Positions 18,122-27,422 are shown, numbered from the stretch's first letter. The stretch is DNA of 64,000 nt from Bacteroidales bacterium UBA5072 (GCA_002415855.1 DIAS01000193.1:1-64000); one strand, 5' to 3'. Notes: generated by a model from the letters alone, not told the origin. Made by a program: numbers and translations.

Positions 18122-18331
18122 ATGAAGAAAAACATGGGTAATGTCGATAAAGCAATCAGGTTACTGGTTGCATTGGTTGTTGTTGTTCTGGCCTTTGCCA
18201 AGGTAATTACAGGAACCTTGGCTGTTGTTTTGTTGATTCTGGCAGCGATATTCTTGCTCACCAGCCTTATCGGACTATGCCCTTTGTATCTGCCGTTTGG
18301 GATAAACACCGGTAAAAAGAGCAAGGAATAG
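18122..18331 (+). CDS. DUF2892-type small inner-membrane protein
   Basis: A 69-residue protein starting MKKNMGNVDKAIRLLVALVV, typical of DUF2892 (YgaP-like membrane domain), which opens with the N-x-D-R/K-x-x-R segment. Two membrane helices follow (about 12-30 and 34-54), then the conserved GLCPLYLPFGINT. Free-standing DUF2892 proteins are common in Bacteroidota and have no clear function. A hairpin terminator 20 bases after the stop shows that it is transcribed alone or ends a unit. Confidence 0.85.
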   Translation: MKKNMGNVDKAIRLLVALVVVVLAFAKVITGTLAVVLLILAAIFLLTSLIGLCPLYLPFGINTGKKSKE

Positions 18332-18351
18332 TACGTACAAAGTAAGAGCAT

Positions 18352-18372
18352 GGCGTAGTTTTCAACTACGCC
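18352..18372. terminator. Hairpin between the DUF2892 and DUF302 genes
   Basis: GGCGTAGTT (18352-18360) pairs perfectly with AACTACGCC (18364-18372) around TTC; CTATTCT follows. It probably terminates the DUF2892 transcript. Confidence 0.7.
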
Positions 18373-18397
18373 CTATTCTAATTCAATTAACTGCCTT

Positions 18398-18784
18398 ATG
18401 GAATATTATTTTTCAACTATATTAAATACGGGTTTTAGCGAGGCTGTTGATAAAGTAACCGAGGCCTTGAAAACAGAAGGTTTTGGAATTGTATCCGTGA
18501 TTGACATGCAGGCCAAACTGAAGGAGAAACTGGGTGTTGATTACAGAAAATATACAATCTTAGGAGCCTGTAATCCTGCATTTGCATACAAGGCCTTGCA
18601 GGCAGAGGAAAAGATCGGCACCATGTTGCCCTGTAATATTGTTGTGATTGACCGGGAAAACGGCACTACCGAAGTGGCTGCCGTTCATCCCATGGCATCG
18701 ATGATGGCTGTTGAAAATGAGGCTTTGGGGCCCCTCGCCGGGGAGGTAACGCAAAAAATCAAAAAAGTTATTGATCAGCTATAA
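18398..18784 (+). CDS. DUF302-domain protein
   Basis: A 128-residue cytosolic protein that fits DUF302 over its whole length. The landmarks are GFSEAVDKVTEALKTEGFGI (about 12-31), VIDMQAKLKEKLGVDYRKYT (about 34-53), ILGACNPAFAYKALQAEEKI (54-73), GTMLPCNIVVID (74-85) and AVHPMASM (about 94-101). The family forms a small alpha/beta dimer of unknown function, sometimes linked to redox or metal stress. It carries the conserved CNP and LPCN cysteines. Its last 17 bases overlap the end of the converging zinc-ribbon gene. Confidence 0.9.
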   Translation: MEYYFSTILNTGFSEAVDKVTEALKTEGFGIVSVIDMQAKLKEKLGVDYRKYTILGACNPAFAYKALQAEEKIGTMLPCNIVVIDRENGTTEVAAVHPMASMMAVENEALGPLAGEVTQKIKKVIDQL

Positions 18785-19079
18785 TCCTGTTGTGAACCGG
18801 GGCTTTTATGCTGCCATACTCTTTTTCAGTGTTCTCACCCTGATCCAGTAGTCTGAAACGTTCAATGTGAAAGAACATTTTGGTGTATTGAAAAGTATTG
18901 CATTTCGGGCACCACATGTTAAAATCCTTGTACACCTCCTCTAACCGCACATATACGTTGCCGCATTTACAGGTGAATACTTCTGCCAGTGTATAGATGA
19001 GCCCTTCACATATGCAGCGGACCGGTATATGATACAGGTTGTTATCATTGATGCACAGTACTTTGTCTCCTGCTTTCAT
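18768..19079 (-). CDS. Small zinc-ribbon protein of unknown function
   Basis: A 103-residue protein beginning MKAGDKVLCINDNNLYHIPV. The first half looks like a small SH3-like barrel (GDKVLCINDN...ICEGLIYTLAEVF); two cysteine pairs follow, CKC (37-39) and CPKC (57-60), and could hold a zinc ion. The C-terminal 40 residues are charged and poorly structured. I do not know its function. It has its own start, converges on the DUF302 gene with a 17-base overlap, and stands 87 bases from the next minus-strand stop. The cysteine pattern and Met start argue that it is real. Confidence 0.65.
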   Translation of the reverse strand: MKAGDKVLCINDNNLYHIPVRCICEGLIYTLAEVFTCKCGNVYVRLEEVYKDFNMWCPKCNTFQYTKMFFHIERFRLLDQGENTEKEYGSIKAPVHNRIIADQ

Positions 19080-19166
19080 AGCAATTAGATAAAATATTGG
19101 TTATCTTGGATGCAGATAATTGAGAACACGCAAAATTATTGAATGCCAGGTGTTTCTAATCCTGTT

Positions 19167-21074
19167 TCAACCCAATAAATCTTTCATCCTTTTAATCTGT
19201 TCACGGTCATAGTTCCTGGTACTGTCATCCAGTTCACTGTAATCTTTAAGGCTTTCATGCTCCCTGAGCAGGACATTTCTTTCCTTGCCGGGATTCCAAC
19301 CGTATAAATACTTGTTTGCCGACCATCGGCGGTGTTCCATCTCCGCAAGGTTTTCAACCCATGTATTATCGTTCAGAAAACCATAATTTATATTCGACTT
19401 TTCCGGACAATCGTAATATGCAGGATCTGAAAGCTGCCCGGTTGACCTTAGTTTAACATTGAGGTGATCCACAACTGACCGGTTGTCATCATGTATCTCT
19501 TCGTCGAGCAGGTACCAGGGGACCAAAGTCGGTTTAGGTTCAGGAATATTACGGCCATTTGCCAGGGCTTTCTCTGCCGTGTCAATGTAGTCTGAAACAG
19601 CCTGCTTCAGCCAGTGGTGATGGACCATTACAGCACGTTTGTCAAGTGATTCACCAGCCATATTGTCAATATTGCAGACCTTTTCAAGAATATTAAAGGA
19701 AAAGATGTTGGTTATGTTAGTCTCCTTCCACAAAATCACATTCTTATAGAAGGGTCTTACGATGGCAACTTTTTCTCCGAACAATTCCCTCGCTTTGGTG
19801 CAATAGGAAACCTGGTAACGATCTTCCCTGCTGCAGATGTAAACAATATCCGGCTGTACAAGCCCGTGATCCAAAAGGAACCTGCTTGTCAGATACAGTG
19901 GGTTTTGTTGGATGGGTTGAAAATCCACAACCTGATCTACCTGCCTGAACCTCGAACCAAGCTTGCTCTCAATTTGCTCTGTATGGGGGTATACCAGTGT
20001 AATACTGGTCTTTTTTCTGTTTATGAAGTGACAGTTCTGCACACACAGTTTGAACAGCTCTTCTCCTATTTCACTCCAGCCCAGGATGAGCACCTTCATG
20101 GCTGGATCATCAACTTTTGTGATACTCCTGAACCTGTCAGGCGGATATTGCAGAAAGATAAACCTGGCTGCCAGTTGACTGACATTGAACAGCTTTACAA
20201 CTCCGAACGCTCCCACGACAGGTTCTTCAGAAGGATTGTAGGCGATAAGTGCCTGCCTGGCTTCAGCCAGTTCATTTTTCAATCTGTCAGCTTCGTTATC
20301 CTGGCCTTCCTTTGCTTGAATCTTAATGGCCGTCTCATAAAAGGCTGCCAACCTTTTCTTCAACAGGCAATCGTTTGGATCAATCCTGCGTTTCCACTCC
20401 TCCAATACGGACATTTTGAGGTTTCGACTGAGGATATTGGCAACCAGAATGATATTACCTTCTCCATGCTCCTTGACCTTAACATGATCCAGCGCATAAT
20501 TGATGATGGTCAGGTTGTCGAAATCGTCACCGGTTGATGCCAGCAGAAACCTCGCACGATGAATACCTGTACTTTTAAGCACAATGGTGTCAAGTGCGTT
20601 GGCCTCCACGATCCTGGCGCCGTCTTTCTTCAGTTTTTGCAGGTCTTCATTTCCGGTATTTTTTTCTACAATGACAAGCCGGCCTTTATCAGGAAGGTTC
20701 TTTGCGAAAGCCCTGCCAACATCGCCCAATCCGCACAGAATTGTATGACCTTTCATAAGTTTCATCCGCGACATGAAATACCTGTACCGTAAAACCGAAA
20801 GAATGGCAAGTGCAATAGTGATAAAAAGGGTGGCGATGGCCAGGAAACGGGCTATATTAAAAACGACTGTAATTCCGGAAGGCTGACTGCCGTTTTCGTA
20901 AAAACGGTCACCTGATTCCATTGAAAAAAGCTGGAAGGTATAATACAGTTTTCGCCAGAAGGGGTAATCCGGAAATACCGCGTGAAAACTTAACAACCCC
21001 AATACAATGGTAATAATAGTCAGTATGATAGGAAGGATAAACTGACGGCTGGTTTGGGAAGATTCGGATTTCAT
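19167..21074 (-). CDS. Two-helix membrane protein with twin RCK/TrkA-N domains and C-terminal RyR domain
   Basis: A 635-residue membrane-anchored sensor. Two helices (about 11-33 and 69-97) flank a 35-residue segment where a K+ channel would carry its filter, but no TVGYG-like sequence is there. A first Rossmann RCK domain begins at residue 107 (KGHTILCGLGDVGRAFAKNL, GxGxxG at 115-120); a second begins near 328 (MKVLILGWSEIGEELFKLC). The last 70 residues form a RyR domain (WVENLAEMEHRRWSANKYLY and DDSTRNYDREQIKRMKDLL). RyR/RCK fusions are known in prokaryotes and probably read a nucleotide or ion signal. Whether this one conducts ions is open. A -7 promoter box lies 16 bases upstream of the ATG. 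Confidence 0.85.
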   Translation of the reverse strand: MKSESSQTSRQFILPIILTIITIVLGLLSFHAVFPDYPFWRKLYYTFQLFSMESGDRFYENGSQPSGITVVFNIARFLAIATLFITIALAILSVLRYRYFMSRMKLMKGHTILCGLGDVGRAFAKNLPDKGRLVIVEKNTGNEDLQKLKKDGARIVEANALDTIVLKSTGIHRARFLLASTGDDFDNLTIINYALDHVKVKEHGEGNIILVANILSRNLKMSVLEEWKRRIDPNDCLLKKRLAAFYETAIKIQAKEGQDNEADRLKNELAEARQALIAYNPSEEPVVGAFGVVKLFNVSQLAARFIFLQYPPDRFRSITKVDDPAMKVLILGWSEIGEELFKLCVQNCHFINRKKTSITLVYPHTEQIESKLGSRFRQVDQVVDFQPIQQNPLYLTSRFLLDHGLVQPDIVYICSREDRYQVSYCTKARELFGEKVAIVRPFYKNVILWKETNITNIFSFNILEKVCNIDNMAGESLDKRAVMVHHHWLKQAVSDYIDTAEKALANGRNIPEPKPTLVPWYLLDEEIHDDNRSVVDHLNVKLRSTGQLSDPAYYDCPEKSNINYGFLNDNTWVENLAEMEHRRWSANKYLYGWNPGKERNVLLREHESLKDYSELDDSTRNYDREQIKRMKDLLG

Positions 21075-21089
21075 GGCAAACTATCTTAT

Positions 21090-21097
21090 CAAAATTA
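21090..21097 (-). promoter_or_regulatory. Bacteroidota -7 box of the RCK/RyR gene
   Basis: On the minus strand the sequence reads TAATTTTG, matching TAnnTTTG, 16 bases before the start codon. The implied leader is very short. No good -33 TTTG was found. Confidence 0.45.
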
Positions 21098-21269
21098 GTA
21101 AAAGAAAGTAAGAAATGTCGATAAACATCAAAACTGAGTATTGCTTATCTTTTAGCAATACCGAAATGCATTTTCTACCATGTAAAAACTATGCAATCAT
21201 TTTATTACAATGGTTCGATTAAAGATCCGGATCAATATTCTTTATATGACTGTCAATTTCTTGTGATCC

Positions 21270-21655
21270 CTAACCCAGCCGTTGAAGCAGCCGAATATAA
21301 TTTATTTGTACAACCTTGAAATGCTGATGAGCTTGTCCATCATTACGAATAAATCTTAATAATAATTCAAGTGCCCTGTAATTGAGAGGCTCAGACTCTT
21401 CATCACGATTTAAATTCTGAATTATTCTCGCCAGGTTATAAAGTCCTATTGCAACATCCGGGTGATCTGGCCCAAATGTTCTTTCTCTGATGGCCAATGA
21501 TCGCTTCATGAGTGGCTCGGCTTCAACCATTCTTTTTTCTGCCAAGAGCAACAAGGCAAGATTGTTTAGATTAACCGCCACATATGGGTGGTCTTTGCCA
21601 CAGTTGTGCTCATCAATTTCAAGAGCCCTCTACAACATGGGTTCTGCCTCCTTTC
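21270..21655 (-). pseudogene. Decayed kinesin-light-chain-type TPR protein
   Basis: The frame ends at 21270 with about 103 intact residues holding two tandem KLC-type TPRs (LNNLALLLLAEKRMVEAEPL; ALAIRERTFGPDHPDVA-like region). The same frame continues upstream as KEAEPML-stop-RALEIDEHNCGKDHPYVAV, so a TAG (21630-21632) and a TGA just before it interrupt a further repeat. This shows the remnant of a longer TPR gene, not a short intact one. Such repeats belong to large NB-ARC/STAND or CHAT-type proteins in bacteria; the missing N-terminal part leaves the original type unknown. Confidence 0.75.
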
Positions 21656-21706
21656 ACTGCATAGAATCTTATAAATTTATTCCATAAAACCCAGATATCC
21701 AATGCT

Positions 21707-22900
21707 TCAAATCACCGTTACCAATCCCCTGCTGTGCCCAGTGATACATTCCCCGCCATCGGGGGTAACAAGAAAGGTATTTTCAATTCCCACCATTCCC
21801 ACATTTTCGATTCCCTTTTTAGGTTCGAGGGCCAAAACCATGTTTTCTTCAAGCGGGTTGTCAAAGCCCCTGGCAATCACCGGCACCTCATCAATAACCA
21901 GACCGATGCCATGACCAAGAAACCTGACCTGCCGTTTGTCAAATCCCATGAAGTTCTTAAGGAAAGTCGGGGATAAGCTATTCATAATATCCTCATAAAG
22001 TGCTGAAGGTATGGCCCCAGGCTTTAACTTTTCTGCCAGCCGTGATTGAATATCCAGGCAGGCATTGTGTTCTCTCATGATTTCGTTACCAGGCTCCTTC
22101 CCGAATACATAGTTCAACGTTTTATCGGTATGGTATCCTTCCACACCAAACCCAATATCAATAAACACAAGATCGCCTTTGGTCAGTTTTCTCTCCCGGC
22201 TGCCTATAAACGGGACAGCCGGTCCCATGCCGTAATTGCCACCGGGACCGTTAAAGCTGGTCGGATAAAGGCTGCTTTCACCAAAAGCAATATGACCAAT
22301 GGCAATTTCGGTATCAAACATGCCAAACCGGGCCACCCCATGGTGCCCATCCCTGAGCATTTGGGCATACAACTCCCCTACCAGGTCCACTTCGCTCATT
22401 CCTTCTTTCAGCATCAAAGGCACCCGTTCTTCCAGGACAATACGGTGCAGTTCACCGGACTTTCTCATTAAATTAAGCTCGTAAGTGCTCTTGACCGACC
22501 TGGTATAAGCAATTTGGGCATCAAGTGAAAGGGCTTCCCGGAAAGGAAAGTGCTTTTGAAAACGTTGCAGGAAAGCAAGCGGAACAAACTCGGTTTCGAT
22601 GTGTACTGCTGAAGGTACGGTACCCAGCACGGCAGCTGCATCACGGAAGCCATCCATGGGCCTGATGAGCGGGAAGAGTGATTCGTTTACTGCGCGCTCG
22701 TAGCTTCTGCGGACCCACAGCACAGCCTCCCCGCTGCGAGGGATCAGCAGCATACCATCCTGCATGGTTCCTGTAAGGTAATACAGGTTGATCTTGCTGA
22801 AGATGACCGCTAATTTCCAGGATGGATGATGTACATCCATGATGGCCCTGAAGCGTTTTAGCCGTGCTTCAAGTTCATTTGAAGGGACTTTATCGGGCAT
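21707..22900 (-). CDS. M24-family metallopeptidase (Xaa-Pro aminopeptidase/creatinase fold)
   Basis: A 397-residue cytosolic enzyme with a creatinase N-domain (about 1-140) and a pita-bread catalytic domain (about 160-397). The five metal ligands of the family can be picked out: two Asp in VFIDIGFGVEGYHTDKT (about 246-262), His in GHGIGL (about 330), Glu in LALEPKKG (about 360) and Glu in VGIENTFLV (about 374). It should cut N-terminal residues next to proline, though some Bacteroidota paralogues have lost this specificity. It stands alone between the TPR remnant and dnaB, 45 bases after the dnaB stop on the same strand. Confidence 0.9.
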   Translation of the reverse strand: MPDKVPSNELEARLKRFRAIMDVHHPSWKLAVIFSKINLYYLTGTMQDGMLLIPRSGEAVLWVRRSYERAVNESLFPLIRPMDGFRDAAAVLGTVPSAVHIETEFVPLAFLQRFQKHFPFREALSLDAQIAYTRSVKSTYELNLMRKSGELHRIVLEERVPLMLKEGMSEVDLVGELYAQMLRDGHHGVARFGMFDTEIAIGHIAFGESSLYPTSFNGPGGNYGMGPAVPFIGSRERKLTKGDLVFIDIGFGVEGYHTDKTLNYVFGKEPGNEIMREHNACLDIQSRLAEKLKPGAIPSALYEDIMNSLSPTFLKNFMGFDKRQVRFLGHGIGLVIDEVPVIARGFDNPLEENMVLALEPKKGIENVGMVGIENTFLVTPDGGECITGHSRGLVTVI

Positions 22901-22945
22901 AATAAACTTTCTTTTATCACAAATGTAAAGAAAGTCCGGGTTTTC

Positions 22946-24478
22946 TCAGAAGGGTACCTCATCCGTATAATCAGCACCAGCCACGTCATTGTTGCTGAAA
23001 CCATCGCCTATGATGTTCTTGTTCATTTTTGACCCGCGTGTAACGGCAACAGGTTGTGCTTCAACCTCGGCCAGTGGTGCAAGGAAAGTTTCCTCCAGTT
23101 CCGTGAACTTGGCAAACTCATCTTTAAACTTCAGAAAAATATCGCCGATAGGTCCGTTACGATGCTTGGCCAGGATGATCTCGGCCAGTCCACGCAATGA
23201 ATTTCCGTTTTCATCCTCCATAAGTCCGTATTTCTCAGGACGGTGAATGAAAATGACCATGTCGGCATCCTGTTCAATGGCGCCTGATTCACGAAGGTCT
23301 GACAACTGAGGCCGTTTTGTACCCGAACGGATCTCGACGGAACGGTTTAACTGTGATAAAGCGATGACAGGTATGTCGAGCTCCTTGGCGATTCCTTTTA
23401 AAGCCCTGGATATTGTACTGACCTCCTGTTCACGGTTCCCCTTTGTATCAGGAGTACCGGACATAAGCTGAAGGTAGTCAATGATCAGGATTTCCATGTT
23501 GTATTGTCTTTTCAGGCGTCTTGCCTTTGCCCTTAATTCAAAGATGGAGATGGCAGGTGTATCGTCAATAAAAATCGGGGCATCCACCAGTTTTTTAATT
23601 TTGTAATCGAGCTGTTCCCACTCAAAATCAGCCAGTTTACCGTTGCGGATCCGGTTGGAAGGCAATTCGGTCTCTGCAACGATAAGCCTGTTCACCAATT
23701 GCAGCGACGCCATTTCCAGCGAGAAGATAGCAACTGAACGGTTATGATCAACCGCCATGTTGCGGGCCATGGAAAGGACAAAGGCCGTTTTACCCATGGA
23801 AGGCCTGGCAGCAATAATAACCAGATCGGAATTCTGCCAGCCGTTCGTCATCCGATCGAGCTTGGTAAATCCCGAGGGTATGCCAATGAGGCTGTCAGCA
23901 CGTTTGCTGGCTTCTTCCATCTGCTCAATGGCAGCCTTAATGAGAACATTTACCTTTTGAGATTCCTTCTTGATATTGCCCTGGGCAATATTGAACAACT
24001 CGGCTTCGGAGAAATCAAGCAGGTCGTCCACATCGGTACTTTCATCAAAAGCCCTGCTTTGTATTTCAGAGGAAACCCTGATCAGCTCACGCTGAATATG
24101 TTTCTGGGCAACTATTCGGGCATGAAACTCAATATGAGCTGCTGATGCCACGCGGGAGGTAAGTTGTGTTATATAAACCGGACCACCAACTTCCTCCAGC
24201 TGCTTCTTTTTCCTGAGTTCCTCGGTGACCGTGAGCAAATCAATGGCTTTGTTGGCAGAGGTCAGGTCGATGATGGCCTGGTAAATCTTCTGGTGTTCAT
24301 CCCTGTAAAAGCTTTCCGGTCTCAGAATATCAATAATCTGAAGAATGGCATCTTTTTCAAGCATCACAGCACCCAAAACTGCCTCTTCCAGATCAGGTGC
24401 CTGAGGTGGTAGTTTTCCCAGATCGATTCCGACAGGTATGATGGACGAAGTTGCCGGTTGATTTCTCTTTTGCGCCAT
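22946..24478 (-). CDS. dnaB: Replicative DNA helicase DnaB
   Basis: The hexameric 5'-3' helicase of the replication fork, 510 residues. I chose the ATG at 24478 (MAQKRNQPATSSIIPVGIDL) over a TTG two codons earlier. The N-terminal DnaB domain (PQAPDLEEAVLGAVMLEKDA, about 27-130) binds primase; the RecA-like domain carries Walker A RPSMGKT (Lys near 230), Walker B in ILIIDYLQLM (about 325) and the arginine region. The C-terminal tail is rich in Asn and acidic residues, as usual in Bacteroidota. It is transcribed away from ispE. Confidence 0.97.
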   Translation of the reverse strand: MAQKRNQPATSSIIPVGIDLGKLPPQAPDLEEAVLGAVMLEKDAILQIIDILRPESFYRDEHQKIYQAIIDLTSANKAIDLLTVTEELRKKKQLEEVGGPVYITQLTSRVASAAHIEFHARIVAQKHIQRELIRVSSEIQSRAFDESTDVDDLLDFSEAELFNIAQGNIKKESQKVNVLIKAAIEQMEEASKRADSLIGIPSGFTKLDRMTNGWQNSDLVIIAARPSMGKTAFVLSMARNMAVDHNRSVAIFSLEMASLQLVNRLIVAETELPSNRIRNGKLADFEWEQLDYKIKKLVDAPIFIDDTPAISIFELRAKARRLKRQYNMEILIIDYLQLMSGTPDTKGNREQEVSTISRALKGIAKELDIPVIALSQLNRSVEIRSGTKRPQLSDLRESGAIEQDADMVIFIHRPEKYGLMEDENGNSLRGLAEIILAKHRNGPIGDIFLKFKDEFAKFTELEETFLAPLAEVEAQPVAVTRGSKMNKNIIGDGFSNNDVAGADYTDEVPF

Positions 24479-24693
24479 GGTCAAGACTTTTAATCAGGTT
24501 GGTCAATGCTTTATCAAGCCCCTAAAATTAGATATTGGGGAACCGAATCTGCAACTTACCCCGGCTTTGTTTATAAACACATTACAAACCAGGAGCGGGA
24601 TTTTTGTTGATAAAATATCAGGAATAAAGTATGTCCGAAATGCTGTTTATTCCTTATATTTTACAGGTAGCACAAACTTTAATAAACGGCCAT

Positions 24694-25521
24694 ATGCTTT
24701 GTTTTCCCAATGCCAAGATTAACATCGGGTTGAATGTAATCTGCCGGCGGTCTGATGGTTATCATGATATAGAAACCGTCTTTTATCCCATCGGACTTTC
24801 CGACATTCTGGAAATCATTCCTCTGGCCGGTGTACCACCGGGAACCTATAAGTTTACGGCAACCGGTATACCCGTTGATGCTCCTTCCGAAAGCAACCTG
24901 TGTGTGAAGGCTTATCAGCTGCTCTGTCGTAATTTTCAGCTGCCTGCGACTGACATTCATCTTCACAAGATAATCCCTCTTGGCGCAGGACTTGGTGGCG
25001 GCTCTTCAGATGCAGCCTTTATGCTGAAGTACCTCAGCCAGCTGTTCGGTCTTGGTCTGGATGAAGGACAGCTCTGCGACTATGCTTCTGAGCTGGGCAG
25101 TGATTGTGCCTTCTTCATAAAGAACAGGCCGCTTTTCGGATACGGAAGAGGAAACCGGTTCAGAGACATTGCCCATTTCCCCGGGTCGTTGGTGTTGGTC
25201 CTGGTAAATCCCGGTATTCATGTGAGCACGGCTGAAGCCTATGCCGGTGTAAAACCCGGTAAACCGGACCAGCCACTGGAAGATCTGATCAGATTGCCTT
25301 TTCAACAATGGCGTGTAAACATTGTCAATGATTTTGAGCGTCATGTCATCAGCAGGCATCCGCGGATCGGTGAGATCAAGGAATTATTATACCGGCAGGG
25401 GGCTATATATGCATCCATGTCGGGCAGCGGATCTTCGGTATATGGTCTGTTTAATGAAACAACTCCGGAACTGGAGGATCAGTTCCCGGGTTGTTTTTTC
25501 TGGTCGGGGCAGCTGGAATAA
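24694..25521 (+). CDS. ispE: 4-diphosphocytidyl-2-C-methyl-D-erythritol kinase IspE
   Basis: Phosphorylates CDP-ME in the MEP pathway of isoprenoid synthesis. The ATG at 24694 gives a normal 275-residue protein starting MLCFPNAKINIGLNVICRRS; the longer frame adds a non-conserved tail. GHMP-kinase landmarks are present: N-terminal AKINIGLNV with the substrate Lys, DGYHDIETVFYPI (about 21-33), the ATP loop PLGAGLGGGSSDAAF (about 93-107), and the C-terminal SMSGSGSSVYGLF (about 244-256). It is monocistronic, divergent from dnaB and convergent with the biotin carrier gene, which ends right after its stop. Confidence 0.96.
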   Translation: MLCFPNAKINIGLNVICRRSDGYHDIETVFYPIGLSDILEIIPLAGVPPGTYKFTATGIPVDAPSESNLCVKAYQLLCRNFQLPATDIHLHKIIPLGAGLGGGSSDAAFMLKYLSQLFGLGLDEGQLCDYASELGSDCAFFIKNRPLFGYGRGNRFRDIAHFPGSLVLVLVNPGIHVSTAEAYAGVKPGKPDQPLEDLIRLPFQQWRVNIVNDFERHVISRHPRIGEIKELLYRQGAIYASMSGSGSSVYGLFNETTPELEDQFPGCFFWSGQLE

Positions 25522-25866
25522 CTATTCAAACTCAACCATTAAAGTACCCTTGGGCATACGATCCCCTACACTTACCAGAACGGATTTTATCTTTCCACTC
25601 ATGGGGGCATGAATGGTATTCATCATTTTCATGGCTTCGAGTACCAGAATTTTGTCCTCCGCCTTTACAATATCACCGGGCTTGATGAGAACCTGCCGGA
25701 TAGTACCCGGAATGAAGGATATGACCTGCTTCTTGTCAGGTTTGATCCAGTTTTGCCTGTTACTGAATTTCCGGTTGAAGGTGGTGTAATACACATCTCC
25801 CTGAATATTAAGCTCTTTTAATCCCTGTAGTACATCGTGAGCATCTGTTGGCTTATTTTCTTTCAT
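25522..25866 (-). CDS. Biotin carboxyl carrier protein of an acyl-CoA carboxylase/decarboxylase
   Basis: A 114-residue carrier. The C-terminal biotinyl domain (about 45-114) has the motif LEAMKMMN with Lys80 as the biotin site, and the usual GTIRQVLIKPGDIVKAEDKI before it. The first 40 residues form a short extension (VLQGLKELNIQGDVYYTTFN) often seen in the carriers of propionyl/methylmalonyl-CoA enzymes in this phylum. It follows the carboxyltransferase gene by 11 bases on the same strand, so the two are an operon. No biotin carboxylase gene is nearby. Confidence 0.93.
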   Translation of the reverse strand: MKENKPTDAHDVLQGLKELNIQGDVYYTTFNRKFSNRQNWIKPDKKQVISFIPGTIRQVLIKPGDIVKAEDKILVLEAMKMMNTIHAPMSGKIKSVLVSVGDRMPKGTLMVEFE

Positions 25867-25877
25867 GGGATTCCTTA

Positions 25878-27422
25878 TTAAAATGGTGGTATTCCGTGTT
25901 TCTTACGGGGCAGGCTGACTGCTTTTTCTCCGGAGACCTCGATGGCATGCAGCAAGATATTCCTTGTTTCCTCCGGTGCAATGACAGAGTCGATGTAACC
26001 CCTGGAAGCTGCTACATAAGGATTGGCAAATTTTTCCTTGTATTCCTTGACCTTTTGCTGGCGCATCTCTTCCGGATTTTCGGCTTCTGTAATCTCTTTG
26101 CGGAAAATGATATTGGCGGCTCCTTCAGGTCCCATCACTGCAACTTCAGCCGTAGGCCAGGCAAAGACAAAGTCAGCCCTGAGATGACGCGATCCCATGG
26201 CGATGTAACCTCCCCCGTATGCTTTTCTGAGGATCACCGTGAGTTTGGGTACAGAGGCTTCGCTATAGGCATACAGAATTTTTGCACCATGACGGATCAC
26301 TCCGGCATGTTCCTGATCTACTCCAGGAAGATACCCTGGCAGGTCAACGAGGGTAATGATCGGAATATTAAATGCATCGCAGTAACGGATAAAGCGTGCA
26401 GCTTTGTCTGATGAATCCACATCAAGCACACCCGCCAATACCAGCGGCTGGTTGCACACAAATCCGCAGGTTTCCCCGTTCATCCTGCCAAAGCCAATAA
26501 CCAGGTTTGCAGCCCAGTTTTCCTGGATTTCAAAGAAATCGGATTCATCAGCGATGGCTCGGATCACATCGCGCACATCATAGGGCTGCGACGGATCATC
26601 AGGTACGATTTCCCCGATCTTATAGCCAGCCCTGGGCGGCTTGGCAGAGCATTTTGCAGCTTTACGGTCATTATTGGCCGGAATATAAGAAAGTAATTTT
26701 TTGATCTGGTCAAAACAATCAGGCTCGTTCTCTGCAAAGAAATGGGCATTCCCGGTGATTTCACTGTGCACCCTGGCTCCGCCCAGGTCTTCCATGGAGA
26801 TCTCTTCTCCAAGAACAGTCTTGATTACCTCGGGACCCGTGATGAACATCTTGGAGATGTTTTCGACCACAAAGACAAAATCCGTCAGCGCAGGTGAATA
26901 AACCGCGCCGCCTGCACAAGGTCCGAGAATTACCGAGATCTGAGGAATAACGCCGGAAGCAAGAGTATTCCTGAAAAAAATCTCTCCGTAACCTGCAAGT
27001 GAATTTACACCCTCCTGGATGCGTGCACCTCCCGAATCATTGATCCCGATCAGGGGAACCTTCATTTTCAGGGAATGGTCCATGATCTTCGTGATTTTCC
27101 TGGAGTGCATCAATCCCAGCGAACCACCGGCTACTGTGAAGTCCTGGGCAAAAATACATACTGGCTGCCCTGAAATGGTGCCGGTGCCAATAATAACACC
27201 ATCCCCGTGCAATACTTTCTTGGCCATATCAAAGTCCCTGGCTTCATGCTGCACAAACATGTCATATTCCTGGAATGAGTCCGTGTCAAGAAGAGCAAGA
27301 ATCCGGTTCCGGGCTGTCATTTTACCCATGGCTTCCTGTTTTTCGATTGCCTTTTCACCACCGCCCATCCGAACCTCTTCGCGTCGTTTATGAAGCTCCT
27401 GAATTTGTTTCTTAAGTGCCAT
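25878..27422 (-). CDS. Carboxyltransferase subunit (propionyl-CoA carboxylase beta/methylmalonyl-CoA decarboxylase alpha)
   Basis: A 514-residue crotonase-fold carboxyltransferase that moves CO2 between biotin and a short-chain acyl-CoA. Family landmarks are KMTARNRILALLDTDSFQEY (about 34-53), INDSGGARIQEGVNSLAGYG (about 126-145), GPCAGGAVYSPALTDF (about 165-180) in the N-half and LVDLPGYLPGVDQEHAGVIR (about 365-385) and AYGGGYIAMGSR (about 408) in the C-half. With only a biotin carrier beside it, and no carboxylase or membrane beta subunit in the window, it could be either propionyl-CoA carboxylase or methylmalonyl-CoA decarboxylase. A textbook promoter lies 26 bases upstream. Confidence 0.92.
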   Translation of the reverse strand: MALKKQIQELHKRREEVRMGGGEKAIEKQEAMGKMTARNRILALLDTDSFQEYDMFVQHEARDFDMAKKVLHGDGVIIGTGTISGQPVCIFAQDFTVAGGSLGLMHSRKITKIMDHSLKMKVPLIGINDSGGARIQEGVNSLAGYGEIFFRNTLASGVIPQISVILGPCAGGAVYSPALTDFVFVVENISKMFITGPEVIKTVLGEEISMEDLGGARVHSEITGNAHFFAENEPDCFDQIKKLLSYIPANNDRKAAKCSAKPPRAGYKIGEIVPDDPSQPYDVRDVIRAIADESDFFEIQENWAANLVIGFGRMNGETCGFVCNQPLVLAGVLDVDSSDKAARFIRYCDAFNIPIITLVDLPGYLPGVDQEHAGVIRHGAKILYAYSEASVPKLTVILRKAYGGGYIAMGSRHLRADFVFAWPTAEVAVMGPEGAANIIFRKEITEAENPEEMRQQKVKEYKEKFANPYVAASRGYIDSVIAPEETRNILLHAIEVSGEKAVSLPRKKHGIPPF

